The position numbers and the translations under genes were made by a program. The notes beneath the pieces were generated by a model. That model ran no database searches. It saw nothing but the letters and a program-made list of their open reading frames with translations, and had not been told where the DNA came from. Below, one piece after another: positions 15,847-23,651 of a stretch of 30,562 bases of DNA. The number at the start of each line of letters is the position of its first letter. Within the stretch, counting starts at the first letter, position 1. The stretch covers positions 1 through 30,562 of IMG/VR virus record IMGVR_UViG_3300031834_000024; one strand, written 5' to 3'. The stretch comes from a virus.

Positions 15847-17799
15847 ATGGCGGATAAATTACATAAAGATAAAACTGTTTCTGACAGGTTAAAGAAGTTT
15901 TTTGGTTTTGGAATTACACCAACTGCTAATCAAATTCAAGATAAAATCCAATTATATAAAACTGTAAAAGGAATAGATAATAAAGGTAAATCTTATACTA
16001 CATTAGAGAGAGAAAAATTAAGTCCTGATACGGATATGTTATTTAAGTATTGGGTTACAGGATGTCATGATAATGCTCAAGAGTCTTGGGCTAATATGCA
16101 AAATGTTTACGATGATATGGACCTTTTATATTTTAATGCGGCTCAAATTAGTAAATCGACAGAAATTTGGATAGATGAAATTTTGCAAGCGGACAGTAAC
16201 AACCAAACAATGTTTGTTGAAGCTAAACAGAAAGTAAAAAAATATATTGAAAAATTTTTTGATGATATAAATCTTAATGAATTATTAAGACCAACAGTAG
16301 CAGATATTGTTCAATATGGTAATGCAGGATGGGTACTTGGATTTGATAATAAAGGGATAAATGAAGTTAAGAGAATAAATATAAGATATCTTAAAGAAAG
16401 AATGGAATTTTCTCCTATTGACCTTCATGCTGCTTTAAAAGATGGAACAAATAAAATACATGCCTATCGAAATTCTATAAATAGTATTAATGATTTAATT
16501 GATATGATACAAAATAAAGAAAATGAAGCTTCATATTTTAAAGAATATTTATTAGGATTTATTGTTGAAGATAAAATATTACCTCCTTGGAAATTTTTAC
16601 ATTTTAGAAATTTAACAAATAAAAGTCCATTTGCTCCATTTGGTATTCCTACTTTTATACATGCAATGGCTCCATATAGACAATATGATGCAGCGATGGC
16701 ATTACAAATGGTAGCTCGAGGAGCAATGTTTCCTAAATCTGTATATAAATTAAAATTACCCAATATTGTAAGCCCAACAGAGAAGTTTGCTAAAGCAGCA
16801 GAATTTATGAATGAGATGTTAAATTCAGGGTTTGGATCTGCAAAGAAAGAACTTCCTGGTATTGGAGACGTAATTGTGACCATAGATGATTTATTTGATT
16901 ATGAACAAATCTCTGCTGATATAGAACTTAAAGGAATAGATGATATTAAATTACTTAAAGATGATATATATGATGCATGCTTACTTCCTAGAAAACTTAT
17001 AGATCCTAGTGATTCAGGATTTGGAGATTCAGGAGTAGCATATATAGAACAATTTAAACCCTTTGCAAGAATGATTTATCGATTTCAATCCATACTTTTA
17101 AATAATATTTCTCAACTTATTAAAATACATTTAATGCATACAGGGGATTTTGAGTTAGATGAAATAGAATTTTCTTTATCTATGCCTTATCCAGAAGCTC
17201 AAACAAACAATGATTTAATTTCTGCTCAAAGTTCATTACTTGATCTTGCTAATAATATTATAGGAGCAATAGAGGATAGAGTTACTGGTGGAGAAAAATT
17301 ACCACCTGAACTTATTAAAACTATATATCATAAATTTCTACCTTATGACGCTTCTACTGTAGATTTTTGGGTAGATGAAGCAGTAAAAGCTAAAGATAAT
17401 GGAGAAACTATTTCAGATGAATCTGATGATTTTGATACAGAATTAAATAATATTAATATAGATTCTGAAGAACCTGAAATAAATGAAGAAGGTAAATATA
17501 ATTTAAAAGAAAGAAATATAAGATCAAGAAAAAGTTGGAGATTGTTAGAAAGTAAAATTGGTAAGAAGAAACTTAAAGAAACTATTGAAGATATTTCATT
17601 TGAATGTTTTGTTAATTCATCGTTAAGAGATGGATCTTTAAAAGGTAGACATTATTATACAAGTAAAAATAAATATACTGATTTTAATCTTAAAGAATTT
17701 GCAGAAATTAGAAAAAAAGGATTAAATAAATTAAAAGAAAAAAATAAATCTTATGTTAATAGATTCGATGAATATAAAATAAATGTAGAAGAAGATTAA
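15847..17799 (+). CDS. Portal protein (T4 gp20-like), 650 aa
   Basis: The protein has the size and the conserved core of myovirus portals. It has SADIELKGIDDIKLLKDDIY followed by DACLLPRKLIDPSDSGFG with YIEQFKPFARMIYRFQSILL, and an earlier IVEDKILPPWKFLHFRN with APFGIPTFIHAMAPYRQYD. The portal is the dodecameric ring at the head vertex where assembly starts, DNA enters and the tail joins. The last 120 residues are a basic/acidic extension with NLKERNIRSRKSW that is not in the core fold. The RBS is AGAGAT at good spacing. Unlike capsid and protease, it is on the plus strand. Confidence 0.85.
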   Translation: MADKLHKDKTVSDRLKKFFGFGITPTANQIQDKIQLYKTVKGIDNKGKSYTTLEREKLSPDTDMLFKYWVTGCHDNAQESWANMQNVYDDMDLLYFNAAQISKSTEIWIDEILQADSNNQTMFVEAKQKVKKYIEKFFDDINLNELLRPTVADIVQYGNAGWVLGFDNKGINEVKRINIRYLKERMEFSPIDLHAALKDGTNKIHAYRNSINSINDLIDMIQNKENEASYFKEYLLGFIVEDKILPPWKFLHFRNLTNKSPFAPFGIPTFIHAMAPYRQYDAAMALQMVARGAMFPKSVYKLKLPNIVSPTEKFAKAAEFMNEMLNSGFGSAKKELPGIGDVIVTIDDLFDYEQISADIELKGIDDIKLLKDDIYDACLLPRKLIDPSDSGFGDSGVAYIEQFKPFARMIYRFQSILLNNISQLIKIHLMHTGDFELDEIEFSLSMPYPEAQTNNDLISAQSSLLDLANNIIGAIEDRVTGGEKLPPELIKTIYHKFLPYDASTVDFWVDEAVKAKDNGETISDESDDFDTELNNINIDSEEPEINEEGKYNLKERNIRSRKSWRLLESKIGKKKLKETIEDISFECFVNSSLRDGSLKGRHYYTSKNKYTDFNLKEFAEIRKKGLNKLKEKNKSYVNRFDEYKINVEED

Positions 17800-17806
17800 A
17801 ATATAT

Positions 17807-17828
17807 AAAAAATAGTTTAATTTTTTAA
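17807..17828 (+). repeat. 22-nt repeat upstream of nucleotidyltransferase gene 2
   Basis: Exact copy of 3374-3395, in the same position relative to a tagged NTase gene. Confidence 0.6.
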
Positions 17829-17863
17829 ATATTTTTTATATATTATATATAGGTAATTAAAAT

Positions 17864-18512
17864 ATGAAAAAATATATACCATATAAAATTGAAGAATCTA
17901 AAAATATCTATCAAAAAAAATTATTAAATAGTTCTTATATTATCAAATTTAATGCATTAATTCGATTACAAGAAAAAGCATTATTTTTCAATAAAATTAG
18001 ATATAAATTTTCTGAAACATTTCAAATGCCAGAAATTATAGATATGCTTAATGATTTAGAAAAAAATAATATAATAGAAGATTATGTAATTGGAGGAACT
18101 ACAGCTCTTTTATATTATTCTACTCCTCATCTAACAGATGATATTGATGTTTTTATTAAAAAGAAACAAAAAGGAATTTTTTGATCTATATGAATTTTTA
18201 AAAAATAAATATAAGGCAAAAGAAGAGGGTGAATTTTTAATTATAAAAGGTAATCCAATACAATTTTTAGTTCCTGGAGATAAACTTACTCAAGAAGCTT
18301 TTAATTATCCTAATAATGTACAGATAAGAGGTAAAAAATTTAAGATATTTTCGTTAGAATATCTAATAGCTATTATGTTATTTTTAGGTAAATCTAAATA
18401 TAGAGAAAGATTAAGAATTATAAAAGATGAAAATAGATATAATGTGAATATATTAAATAATATTTTACATAATTATAGTTTATTAGAAAAATGGATTAAA
18501 ATAGAAATATAA
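17864..18512 (+). CDS. Tagged nucleotidyltransferase (NTase 2) split by a +1 frameshift
   Basis: The first frame (17864-18184) begins MKKYIPYKIEES, the shared tag, and has VIGGTTALLYY (Gly-Gly 77-78) and TDDIDVFI (Asp 93 and 95), a nucleotidyltransferase metal site. It stops at TGA (18182). The +1 frame continues with no gap in sense: DLYEFLKNKYKAKEEGEFLI, PIQFLVPGDKLT (third Asp region), and EYLIAIMLFLGKSKYRERL to TAA at 18512. Joined at TTT-T-GAT the product is about 215 aa with the normal family layout. The join may be programmed, a decay mutation, or a sequence error. Confidence 0.65.
18170..18184 (+). promoter_or_regulatory. Candidate programmed +1 frameshift site
   Basis: The order is AAAGGA (SD-like), 3 nt (ATT), TTT, TGA, T. 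Escherichia coli RF2 (prfB) has AGGGGG, 3 nt, CTT, TGA, C. Phe-tRNA on TTT can re-pair with TTT in +1, and the new frame then reads GAT CTA TAT. Confidence 0.5.
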
Positions 18513-18527
18513 TTAAGAGGAATATAG

Positions 18528-18662
18528 ATGGAACAATTAGTTGAAGTAGATGGACAACAAATAACAAAAGAACAATTAGAAGAAATGTTAAAAGATTCTA
18601 ATATACGACTTAAAGAAATAGAACCTGGTAAATATAAAAAATTAGAAAAATTATTAGGGTAA
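18528..18662 (+). CDS. Small acidic/helical protein, 44 aa
   Basis: AAGAGG lies before the ATG. The product, MEQLVEVDGQQITKEQLEEM and on to KYKKLEKLLG, is mostly helical with balanced charge. It lies between NTase 2 and the 120-aa gene at short spacing, so it is part of that operon. No family recognised. Confidence 0.55.
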   Translation: MEQLVEVDGQQITKEQLEEMLKDSNIRLKEIEPGKYKKLEKLLG

Positions 18663-18680
18663 AAATATAAGGAGTAATAC

Positions 18681-19043
18681 ATGATTTTTTCTGAACAAGA
18701 AAAACAAGCATTTTCTAAAATAGTAGCTTTATCATCTAAGGATCAAGGGACAGTCCGTGATGTGCTCTTCGCTATATTAACTTATGCAACAATAGACGCT
18801 TTTAATCAAGAAGAAAATGAAATTATTATTCCATATTTGTGTTCTTTAAAACTAAAATATATAGAACAAGTAAATGAAAAAGGAATAGAATCTAATATTA
18901 ATATAACTGCAGAACCTTCTGTAATACTTCTTAGAGAATTTGTATCTATAAAAAACAACGAAGAACATACTACTAAAAAATATTATAAACGACAAATTAG
19001 ATTATATTTTAAAAATTTATTAAAAATAGATATTGAAGAATAA
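18681..19043 (+). CDS. Hypothetical protein, 120 aa
   Basis: AAGGAG precedes the ATG. The segment SKDQGTVRDVLFAILTYATI with ENEIIIPYLCSLKLKY looks like a compact alpha/beta domain; the last third is basic (TTKKYYKRQIRLYFKNLL). The GTVRDVLxAxL stretch recalls helix-turn segments of IHF/HU-like proteins, but the match is too weak to call. It may be a structural or DNA-binding phage protein. Confidence 0.5.
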   Translation: MIFSEQEKQAFSKIVALSSKDQGTVRDVLFAILTYATIDAFNQEENEIIIPYLCSLKLKYIEQVNEKGIESNINITAEPSVILLREFVSIKNNEEHTTKKYYKRQIRLYFKNLLKIDIEE

Positions 19044-19073
19044 ATAGAATTATTAAATAGAAATAGAATTTTT

Positions 19074-19205
19074 ATGAAATATTATTATTATCAAGACATC
19101 TCATTAGAAGATATTTATATAATTTGGAATAAATTTTTTAATCATTATACTTTTGCATTTTATGTGGCAATTATAAAATTTAAATTTTTTGTAAGGATTA
19201 TTTAA
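19074..19205 (+). CDS. Small aromatic-rich protein, 43 aa
   Basis: The ATG at 19074 starts MKYYYYQDISLEDIYIIWNK and ends FKFFVRII-stop. The stop TAA overlaps the ATG of the next gene (TAATG), which suggests translational coupling. The ribosome site is weak. The last half is hydrophobic (FYVAIIKFKFFVRII) and could be membrane-linked. It may be real; no family known. Confidence 0.4.
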   Translation: MKYYYYQDISLEDIYIIWNKFFNHYTFAFYVAIIKFKFFVRII

Positions 19206-19609
19206 TGGATTGGATAATTTTATTTCAAAATAAAAATGATAGAGTTATATTTGTTTCTTCTTTAAATCCTAATGAAAGAGATTCATTATCTTATTATCAA
19301 TTTTTTGAATTTATAAATAAAGAATTCAATATACATAATTTTTTAGAATTTAAAAATCAACTTGATAGATTTAAAGTTATATACTTATTACGAAGTGGTT
19401 TATGGGAAATAATACAACTTGAAGAACAAGAAGCAACTTTTGAAGAATTATATAAAATAAATGGAGATAGTAAAGAACAAGAAGAAAAATCAATTACTAA
19501 AAAAACTGTTGATAAATCTAAAATATTTTTAAATAAAATTTTTGATTTTAGAAAAAAGGAGTTTAATTATGGTATTAGGAAAAATAATTCTTTTATTAAT
19601 AAAAAATAA
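19205..19609 (+). CDS. Hypothetical protein, 134 aa
   Basis: Start is coupled to the preceding stop and has AAGGATTATTTA upstream. Residues 1-85 form a folded domain (MDWIILFQNKNDRVIFVSSL, FKVIYLLRSGLWEIIQLEEQ); the rest is charged and Lys-rich (ITKKTVDKSKIF). No family recognised. A strong ribosome site and a nested 20-aa ORF lie in its last 40 bases. Confidence 0.5.
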   Translation: MDWIILFQNKNDRVIFVSSLNPNERDSLSYYQFFEFINKEFNIHNFLEFKNQLDRFKVIYLLRSGLWEIIQLEEQEATFEELYKINGDSKEQEEKSITKKTVDKSKIFLNKIFDFRKKEFNYGIRKNNSFINKK

Positions 19610-19631
19610 AATTGGAGAAATAATTATATGA
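19569..19631 (+). CDS. 20-aa hydrophobic ORF nested at a gene end
   Basis: AAAAAAGGAG followed 7 nt later by ATG gives MVLGKIILLLIKNKIGEIII. The stop overlaps the next ATG (ATGA). The strong ribosome site would be unexplained otherwise, since neither flanking gene starts there. It could be a tiny membrane peptide or a coupling leader for the 81-aa gene. Confidence 0.4.
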   Translation: MVLGKIILLLIKNKIGEIII

Positions 19632-19873
19632 GTTTAACTTTAGAAATTGATGATACTTTTGAACAAGTATTTGAATTTGAAACTTTTGAAATTGTACTAT
19701 CAAAAAATGGTAATTATCTTTTATGCGATGCAGGTTTTTTTCCAATAGAGGGATTAGAAAGTTTTAAATTAATTAGTGAACAATATATAATTTTAAATAC
19801 TGATGGTGATACTTTTTTTATTTCTGAGGAAGAGTTTGAAAAAATAAAAGAAATATATATTAAACATATGTAG
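19628..19873 (+). CDS. Hypothetical protein, 81 aa
   Basis: Start overlaps the stop of the nested ORF, with TTGGAGAAATAATT upstream. The product is acidic and beta-rich (MSLTLEIDDTFEQVFEFETF, GFFPIEGLESFKLISEQYII). It looks like a small globular protein. No family recognised; nothing suggests secretion or membrane location. Confidence 0.5.
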   Translation: MSLTLEIDDTFEQVFEFETFEIVLSKNGNYLLCDAGFFPIEGLESFKLISEQYIILNTDGDTFFISEEEFEKIKEIYIKHM

Positions 19874-19934
19874 TTTATCATTAATAATTTTATCTATAAG
19901 GATAAAAAAATTTTAAATAAGGAGAAAAATATAA

Positions 19935-21023
19935 ATGAAAAAAATTAAAAAATTAACTAAAAAACAAGAAGTACAATTAGAAGTCTACAAAAATAAATGG
20001 TTAGAAATTGGTCTATCGACTAAACAACCCTCTTTTGATAGAACAAAAGAAATTATTGATAATGTTTATATTCATCTATTAGAAAAACCAGTAGTTCCTG
20101 TAGTAGTATTGGATAATCCTTATGATACTTGGGTAGCAGTATGCATTTATGTGTTAGAACAAAATCAAGTTGAAAATCAAGTTGAAAATCAAGTTGAAAA
20201 TCAAGTTGAAAATCAAATTAGAAATCAAGTTGAAAAACAAGTTTGGGATCAAGTTATGAATCAAATTGGAAATCAAGTTAGAAATCAAGTTAGAAATCAA
20301 GTTGAAAATCAAGTTGAAAATCAAGTTATGAATCAAGTTATGAATCAAGTTATGAATCAAGTTTGGGATCAAAAAGAACTATTAAATTTTGTTTATTCTT
20401 ACTTAGATGGAAATTTAATATCAGGGTATTTTTCGTTCTATGATTTTTGTTTGACGGAATTAAATATAGATTTAGATATTAAATTTAAAAATAATTTCAA
20501 TGTTTATAAAGATACTTCTGAGTTATCTTTAATCTATCCTTTTGATGATATTTGTTTTATATGTTCTAAGCCAATAGAAATACATTTTAATGAAAATAAA
20601 GTTTTGCATAATTCTAATGGAGCAAGTATTAAATATAAAAATGGATTTGAATTATATCATCTTAATGGAGTAAAAGTAACAAAAGAAATTATAAAATTTA
20701 AACCAGAAAAAATTACAGTTAATATGATTCTACAAGAACAAAATGTAGAAGTACGGCGAGAGCTTTTAAGAAAATTAGGTATAGATAGATTTATTAAAAA
20801 ACTTAAAACTAAGCCAACTAATATTTCAAAAGATGGAGTATATAAACTTTACAAGATTAAAATTGGAAATGATGTTGATGCTACTTATCTTAAAATGTTA
20901 AATCCTTCATTAAAAGATACTTATCATTTTGAAGGAGTAGTCAATAGTTGTAATACAGTAGAAGAAGCACTTGCTTGGAGAGACTCAGAAGATGAATATA
21001 TTAAACCAGTGAAGTTAACATAA
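19935..21023 (+). CDS. DUF6745-family protein with expanded NQVx repeat
   Basis: The C-terminal half (about 190-362) matches DUF6745 from memory: DICFICSKPIEIHFNENKVL, LHNSNGASIKYKNGFELYHL, then RRELLRKLGIDRFI and DTYHFEGVVNS with EALAWRD. Residues 77-146 are about 17 tetrapeptides, NQVE, NQVM, NQVR or NQVW, replacing a region that in family members is an imperfect AV-W/R-D repeat. The function of the family is unknown. It is followed by a small zinc ribbon and a QGD protein; that QGD protein is often next to DUF6745 in bacteria. The unit looks like an acquired host cassette. AAGGAGAAAAATATAA precedes the start. Confidence 0.65.
   Translation: MKKIKKLTKKQEVQLEVYKNKWLEIGLSTKQPSFDRTKEIIDNVYIHLLEKPVVPVVVLDNPYDTWVAVCIYVLEQNQVENQVENQVENQVENQIRNQVEKQVWDQVMNQIGNQVRNQVRNQVENQVENQVMNQVMNQVMNQVWDQKELLNFVYSYLDGNLISGYFSFYDFCLTELNIDLDIKFKNNFNVYKDTSELSLIYPFDDICFICSKPIEIHFNENKVLHNSNGASIKYKNGFELYHLNGVKVTKEIIKFKPEKITVNMILQEQNVEVRRELLRKLGIDRFIKKLKTKPTNISKDGVYKLYKIKIGNDVDATYLKMLNPSLKDTYHFEGVVNSCNTVEEALAWRDSEDEYIKPVKLT
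20163..20372 (+). repeat. 12-bp tandem repeat (about 17.5 units) inside the DUF6745 gene
   Basis: Units of the form AATCAAGTTGAA, with ATG, AGA or TGG variants at the last codon, run in frame without interruption. Near-identical adjacent units point to recent slippage or unequal exchange. Copy number probably varies between isolates. Confidence 0.9.
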
Positions 21024-21035
21024 AGGAGCATAATT

Positions 21036-21173
21036 ATGGGAATTGTACCACCTAAAATACCTAAAATACTAAGAATTATAGAATTTAATGAATATACTGA
21101 TACTGAGGTTTGTGAATATTGTTCAACTATTAAATTACAAAATAAGATTTGTAAAAATTGTGGTAGTAAATAA
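21036..21173 (+). CDS. Small zinc-ribbon protein, 45 aa
   Basis: AAAGGAG precedes the ATG. The product MGIVPPKIPKILRIIEFNEY and onward has two Cys pairs, CEYC and CKNC, at about 26-29 and 39-42, forming a zinc ribbon. It is in the DUF6745 operon. It may bind nucleic acid or a partner protein; the target is unknown. Confidence 0.6.
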   Translation: MGIVPPKIPKILRIIEFNEYTDTEVCEYCSTIKLQNKICKNCGSK

Positions 21174-21188
21174 AAAGGGAGAAGAAAA

Positions 21189-21503
21189 ATGAAAAAATAT
21201 CAGCAGGGTGATTTAATCTTAAAAGAAAGTAAAGTTGCTAAAAAAGATTATGGTAAAAAACTTAATCATTTACTATTACAGCAATCAAATGTAAGTAATC
21301 ATAAACATCAAATAATTAAAGGGACTGCTATACTTTATTCAACACAGAAAGCGGATGAATTTTATCTTGACATTACTTCAGAGAAAGCCGTACTGGTGCA
21401 TGAAGAACATACTTCTATAAATATACCTAAAGGAAAATATTTTGTATATGGAGTAAGAGAATTTGATCCATTTAAAGATGTTATAAGAAGAGTAAGAGAT
21501 TAG
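21189..21503 (+). CDS. QGD-type small protein linked to DUF6745, 104 aa
   Basis: The order is KYQQGDLIL, HKHQIIKGTAILYS, VLVHEEHTSINIPKGKYFVY and a final REFDPF...RRVRD. This matches, from memory, a small beta-rich family (GEVTGHxHxI, HEEHxxI, RREYxP) that often neighbours DUF6745 in bacteria. His residues at the two motifs could bind metal, as in cupins. The start MKKYQQGD is only superficially like the packaging tag, since QGD belongs to the family itself. It ends in TAG with ATG directly after. Confidence 0.6.
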   Translation: MKKYQQGDLILKESKVAKKDYGKKLNHLLLQQSNVSNHKHQIIKGTAILYSTQKADEFYLDITSEKAVLVHEEHTSINIPKGKYFVYGVREFDPFKDVIRRVRD

Positions 21504-21785
21504 ATGGAAAACTGGAATTGTGTAGATATTATATATTCTGAAATACCAGGAACTGAAGTAACAATTAACGGAGTTGAATTAAAATTTATAAGTTTTGACA
21601 TACCTATAGAAGATATATATGAAAAAATAACTATAAATCCTGTAGATTTTTCTGGAGAGTTTAGATGTACTTCCGATAATACTAAGTTATTAAAAAAATT
21701 ATTTTTAAAGCTTCCAAGAAAATTAAAGAAAAAATTACATGGAACAAGAGATTCAAGGAGAAGAAATAAAATAAATTATGTTTGA
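21504..21785 (+). CDS. Hypothetical protein, 93 aa, basic C-terminus
   Basis: The ATG follows the preceding stop with no gap, and the end overlaps the primase start by 8 nt, so translation is coupled on both sides. The first 65 residues are beta-rich (VDIIYSEIPGTEVTINGVEL); the tail is very basic (LPRKLKKKLHGTRDSRRRNK). The tail suggests nucleic-acid contact, which would fit a primase partner. No family recognised. Confidence 0.5.
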   Translation: MENWNCVDIIYSEIPGTEVTINGVELKFISFDIPIEDIYEKITINPVDFSGEFRCTSDNTKLLKKLFLKLPRKLKKKLHGTRDSRRRNKINYV

Positions 21786-22857
21786 TAATTTCAATAAAAA
21801 TATTGATATAATTTCTGCATTAAATACTTTAAATATAAAACATCAAAATAAACCAAATTCTAAAGGATGGATTGATATTATCTGTCCTTTACATAATGAT
21901 CATTCTTTTGGTAATGCTTCTATTAATATTAATAGTGGTGTTATTTCTTGTTTTAAATGTGGTCAATCAAAAAATATATCTTCTTTATTAAAAGAAAGAA
22001 ATAGTAATTATATTTATACTCCTCAAATTTTAATACAACCAAAAATAAAAAAACAAATACAAAATTCTAGTATAAATAAAGATCTAATTTATAACTTTAT
22101 ACATAAAGAAATAGATAAACCAGAAGATTTTTATTATTTAAAACAAAGGGGATTTACAAAAGAATTTTGTAAAGAATTTAAAATTGTTAGAAGTTTTACT
22201 GATCCATATTGTGATTATTTTGCTTTTCCTATTATAGATTCTAATAAAAGCATATGTCTTACAGAGTTTAGAAAACTTATGCAAATAGAATATTTACAAA
22301 CTTATTATAATTCTTGTTCTTTATCTTATGAACAATTAAATGAAGATTTTAAACAGCATTGTAAAGATAATAATATTCATATTACCAATTATAAACTATA
22401 TAAAGGAAATGAGATAATAATAGATAAAGTATTATTTTATCTTTTAGATAAGAAAGTTAAATATGAATCAGGATCAAGAATAAAAGAAACAATTTTTAAT
22501 ATAGATAATTTAAATTATAATGAAATTTTGTGGCTTGTAGAAGGGATAGGTTCAATTCCAAAAATTTGGAATAATATTTCTAAAAATGTAACATGTACTT
22601 TTGGTTCACAAATAAGTTTGGATCAAATTATTTATTTAAAAAAATTCAAACAAGTAAATTTAGTTGTTGATCAAGATGAAGCCGGAGTAAAGATGGTAAT
22701 AAAATTGAGAGGTGAATTAAAAAAATTTTTCATAATTGATATTTTATATGAAGATACAGATGAAGAATATGTTAATGCTATTAAAAACTGTAAATTAAAA
22801 CTACAAGAGGAATTTTTAGCAAAAAGTATTTTAAAATATGGTAAAACTTTATTTTAG
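21778..22857 (+). CDS. DnaG-type primase with zinc finger and Toprim, 359 aa
   Basis: The N-terminus has a zinc site of the CHC2 type, CPLHND (Cys 36, His 39) and CFKC (Cys 58, Cys 61). The C-terminal half has Toprim motifs, ILWLVEGIGSIPK (catalytic Glu) and VNLVVDQDEAGVKM (Asp-x-Asp). It is shorter than cellular DnaG (about 580-600 aa) and lacks the helicase-binding domain. It would make RNA primers for phage replication, recognising template via the zinc site. A second, AEP-like primase lies at 5233; why both are kept is not clear. Confidence 0.8.
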   Translation: MFDNFNKNIDIISALNTLNIKHQNKPNSKGWIDIICPLHNDHSFGNASININSGVISCFKCGQSKNISSLLKERNSNYIYTPQILIQPKIKKQIQNSSINKDLIYNFIHKEIDKPEDFYYLKQRGFTKEFCKEFKIVRSFTDPYCDYFAFPIIDSNKSICLTEFRKLMQIEYLQTYYNSCSLSYEQLNEDFKQHCKDNNIHITNYKLYKGNEIIIDKVLFYLLDKKVKYESGSRIKETIFNIDNLNYNEILWLVEGIGSIPKIWNNISKNVTCTFGSQISLDQIIYLKKFKQVNLVVDQDEAGVKMVIKLRGELKKFFIIDILYEDTDEEYVNAIKNCKLKLQEEFLAKSILKYGKTLF

Positions 22858-22945
22858 CCCATAGTATCTTTTTCTAAAAAATTCTAAAATTTTATAGTTC
22901 CCTATTAGTAATAAAAAAAACAATCAATATTCATAATAAAACAAA

Positions 22946-22985
22946 GCAAGAAATCCATAAAGTCTTCAGTTTCATAGCAATTCAC
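22946..22985 (+). mobile_element. Degenerate IS200/IS605-type right end, copy C
   Basis: Forty nucleotides aligned with copies A and B, GCAAGAAATCCATAAAG ... TTCATAGCAATTCAC. The stem has two mismatches. It lies in the 190-nt gap after the DnaG-type primase, which otherwise holds only AT-rich sequence and a small CTAATAA / TTATTAG hairpin near 23010-23035. Confidence 0.5.
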
Positions 22986-23048
22986 TAAGAAAGAATATTA
23001 AAAAATAAATTACTAATAATTAAAATAAGTTATTAGGCATATAAATAA

Positions 23049-23501
23049 ATGAAATTTATAGAAGTAGAAACATCATCTTATTCATTTAATCCCATTCACG
23101 ATTATGGGTTTGATACTCCTTTTTTAACTGCTGGTAAAATATTAATAAGAGATTTGGGTCTTGAAAAATTTGGTAAAAATATTTTTATACAAAAAGTTAT
23201 TGGTAGTGCTCTTCCTATTTATATAATTACTTATAATAGTAAATATCCTAATGTAGCTTTATCAGCCTCAAAAGTAAAAAAATTAAAATTTACTTGGATT
23301 GGTAAAATAAAAAGAAAAGCAATACATACATATGTTAAACCAGTTAAACTTACACCCCCTTTATATTTAGATTCTGCTATGGTTACTATGACATCAGGAA
23401 GTCTAGTAATTTTTCGTGACCTCGCTGGAGAATATTTAAGAAATTATAAAATGTTTTCATATACAGATACAATCTTAGACCATAAAGTGAATGGAATATA
23501 A
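23049..23501 (+). CDS. Hypothetical protein, 150 aa
   Basis: Start is preceded by ATATAAATAA without a strong ribosome site. The product is beta-rich and basic (MKFIEVETSSYSFNPIHDYG, KIKRKAIHTYVKPVKLTPPL, DSAMVTMTSGSLVIFRDLAG). No family recognised. It could be a virion or DNA-linked protein. It is the first gene after the primase and a likely new transcription unit. Confidence 0.45.
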   Translation: MKFIEVETSSYSFNPIHDYGFDTPFLTAGKILIRDLGLEKFGKNIFIQKVIGSALPIYIITYNSKYPNVALSASKVKKLKFTWIGKIKRKAIHTYVKPVKLTPPLYLDSAMVTMTSGSLVIFRDLAGEYLRNYKMFSYTDTILDHKVNGI

Positions 23502-23525
23502 AAAATAAATAAGAGGTATATAATT

Positions 23526-23642
23526 ATGATATGTAAAAGATGTAAAAATGGAATATATCTAAAAGAGAATTATTTTTACAAGGATAGATATATAATTATA
23601 TATAAATGTAGTGTATGTGAAAATATAATTAAACTTAAATAA
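23526..23642 (+). CDS. Small zinc-ribbon protein, 38 aa
   Basis: GAGGTATATAATT precedes the ATG. The product MICKRCKNGIYLKENYFYKD and onward has CKRC (3-6) and CSVC (28-31), a minimal zinc ribbon. It is short but clearly coding, with stop 9 nt before the STAS gene. Role unknown. Confidence 0.55.
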   Translation: MICKRCKNGIYLKENYFYKDRYIIIYKCSVCENIIKLK

Positions 23643-23651
23643 AGGATAAAA

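Noticed and set aside
16464-16883. Minus-strand 139-aa ORF inside the portal gene
   Set aside because: The portal frame is clearly coding; the opposite frame is a shadow without a ribosome site.
18138-18512. Independent gene starting at ATG 18138
   Set aside because: No ribosome site, and its first 15 codons overlap the NTase metal site in another frame. It is better explained as the +1 continuation of the gene at 17864.
20154-20372. Minus-strand NLI-repeat ORF
   Set aside because: Antisense of the 12-bp NQVx repeat.
20163-20372. The tandem repeat as a CRISPR array
   Set aside because: Units are 12 bp with no spacers and are in frame within a gene.
21189-21200. MKKY at the start of the QGD protein as a packaging tag
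   Set aside because: QGD belongs to the family's own N-terminus and there is no hydrophobic tag followed by a Glu site; likely coincidence.
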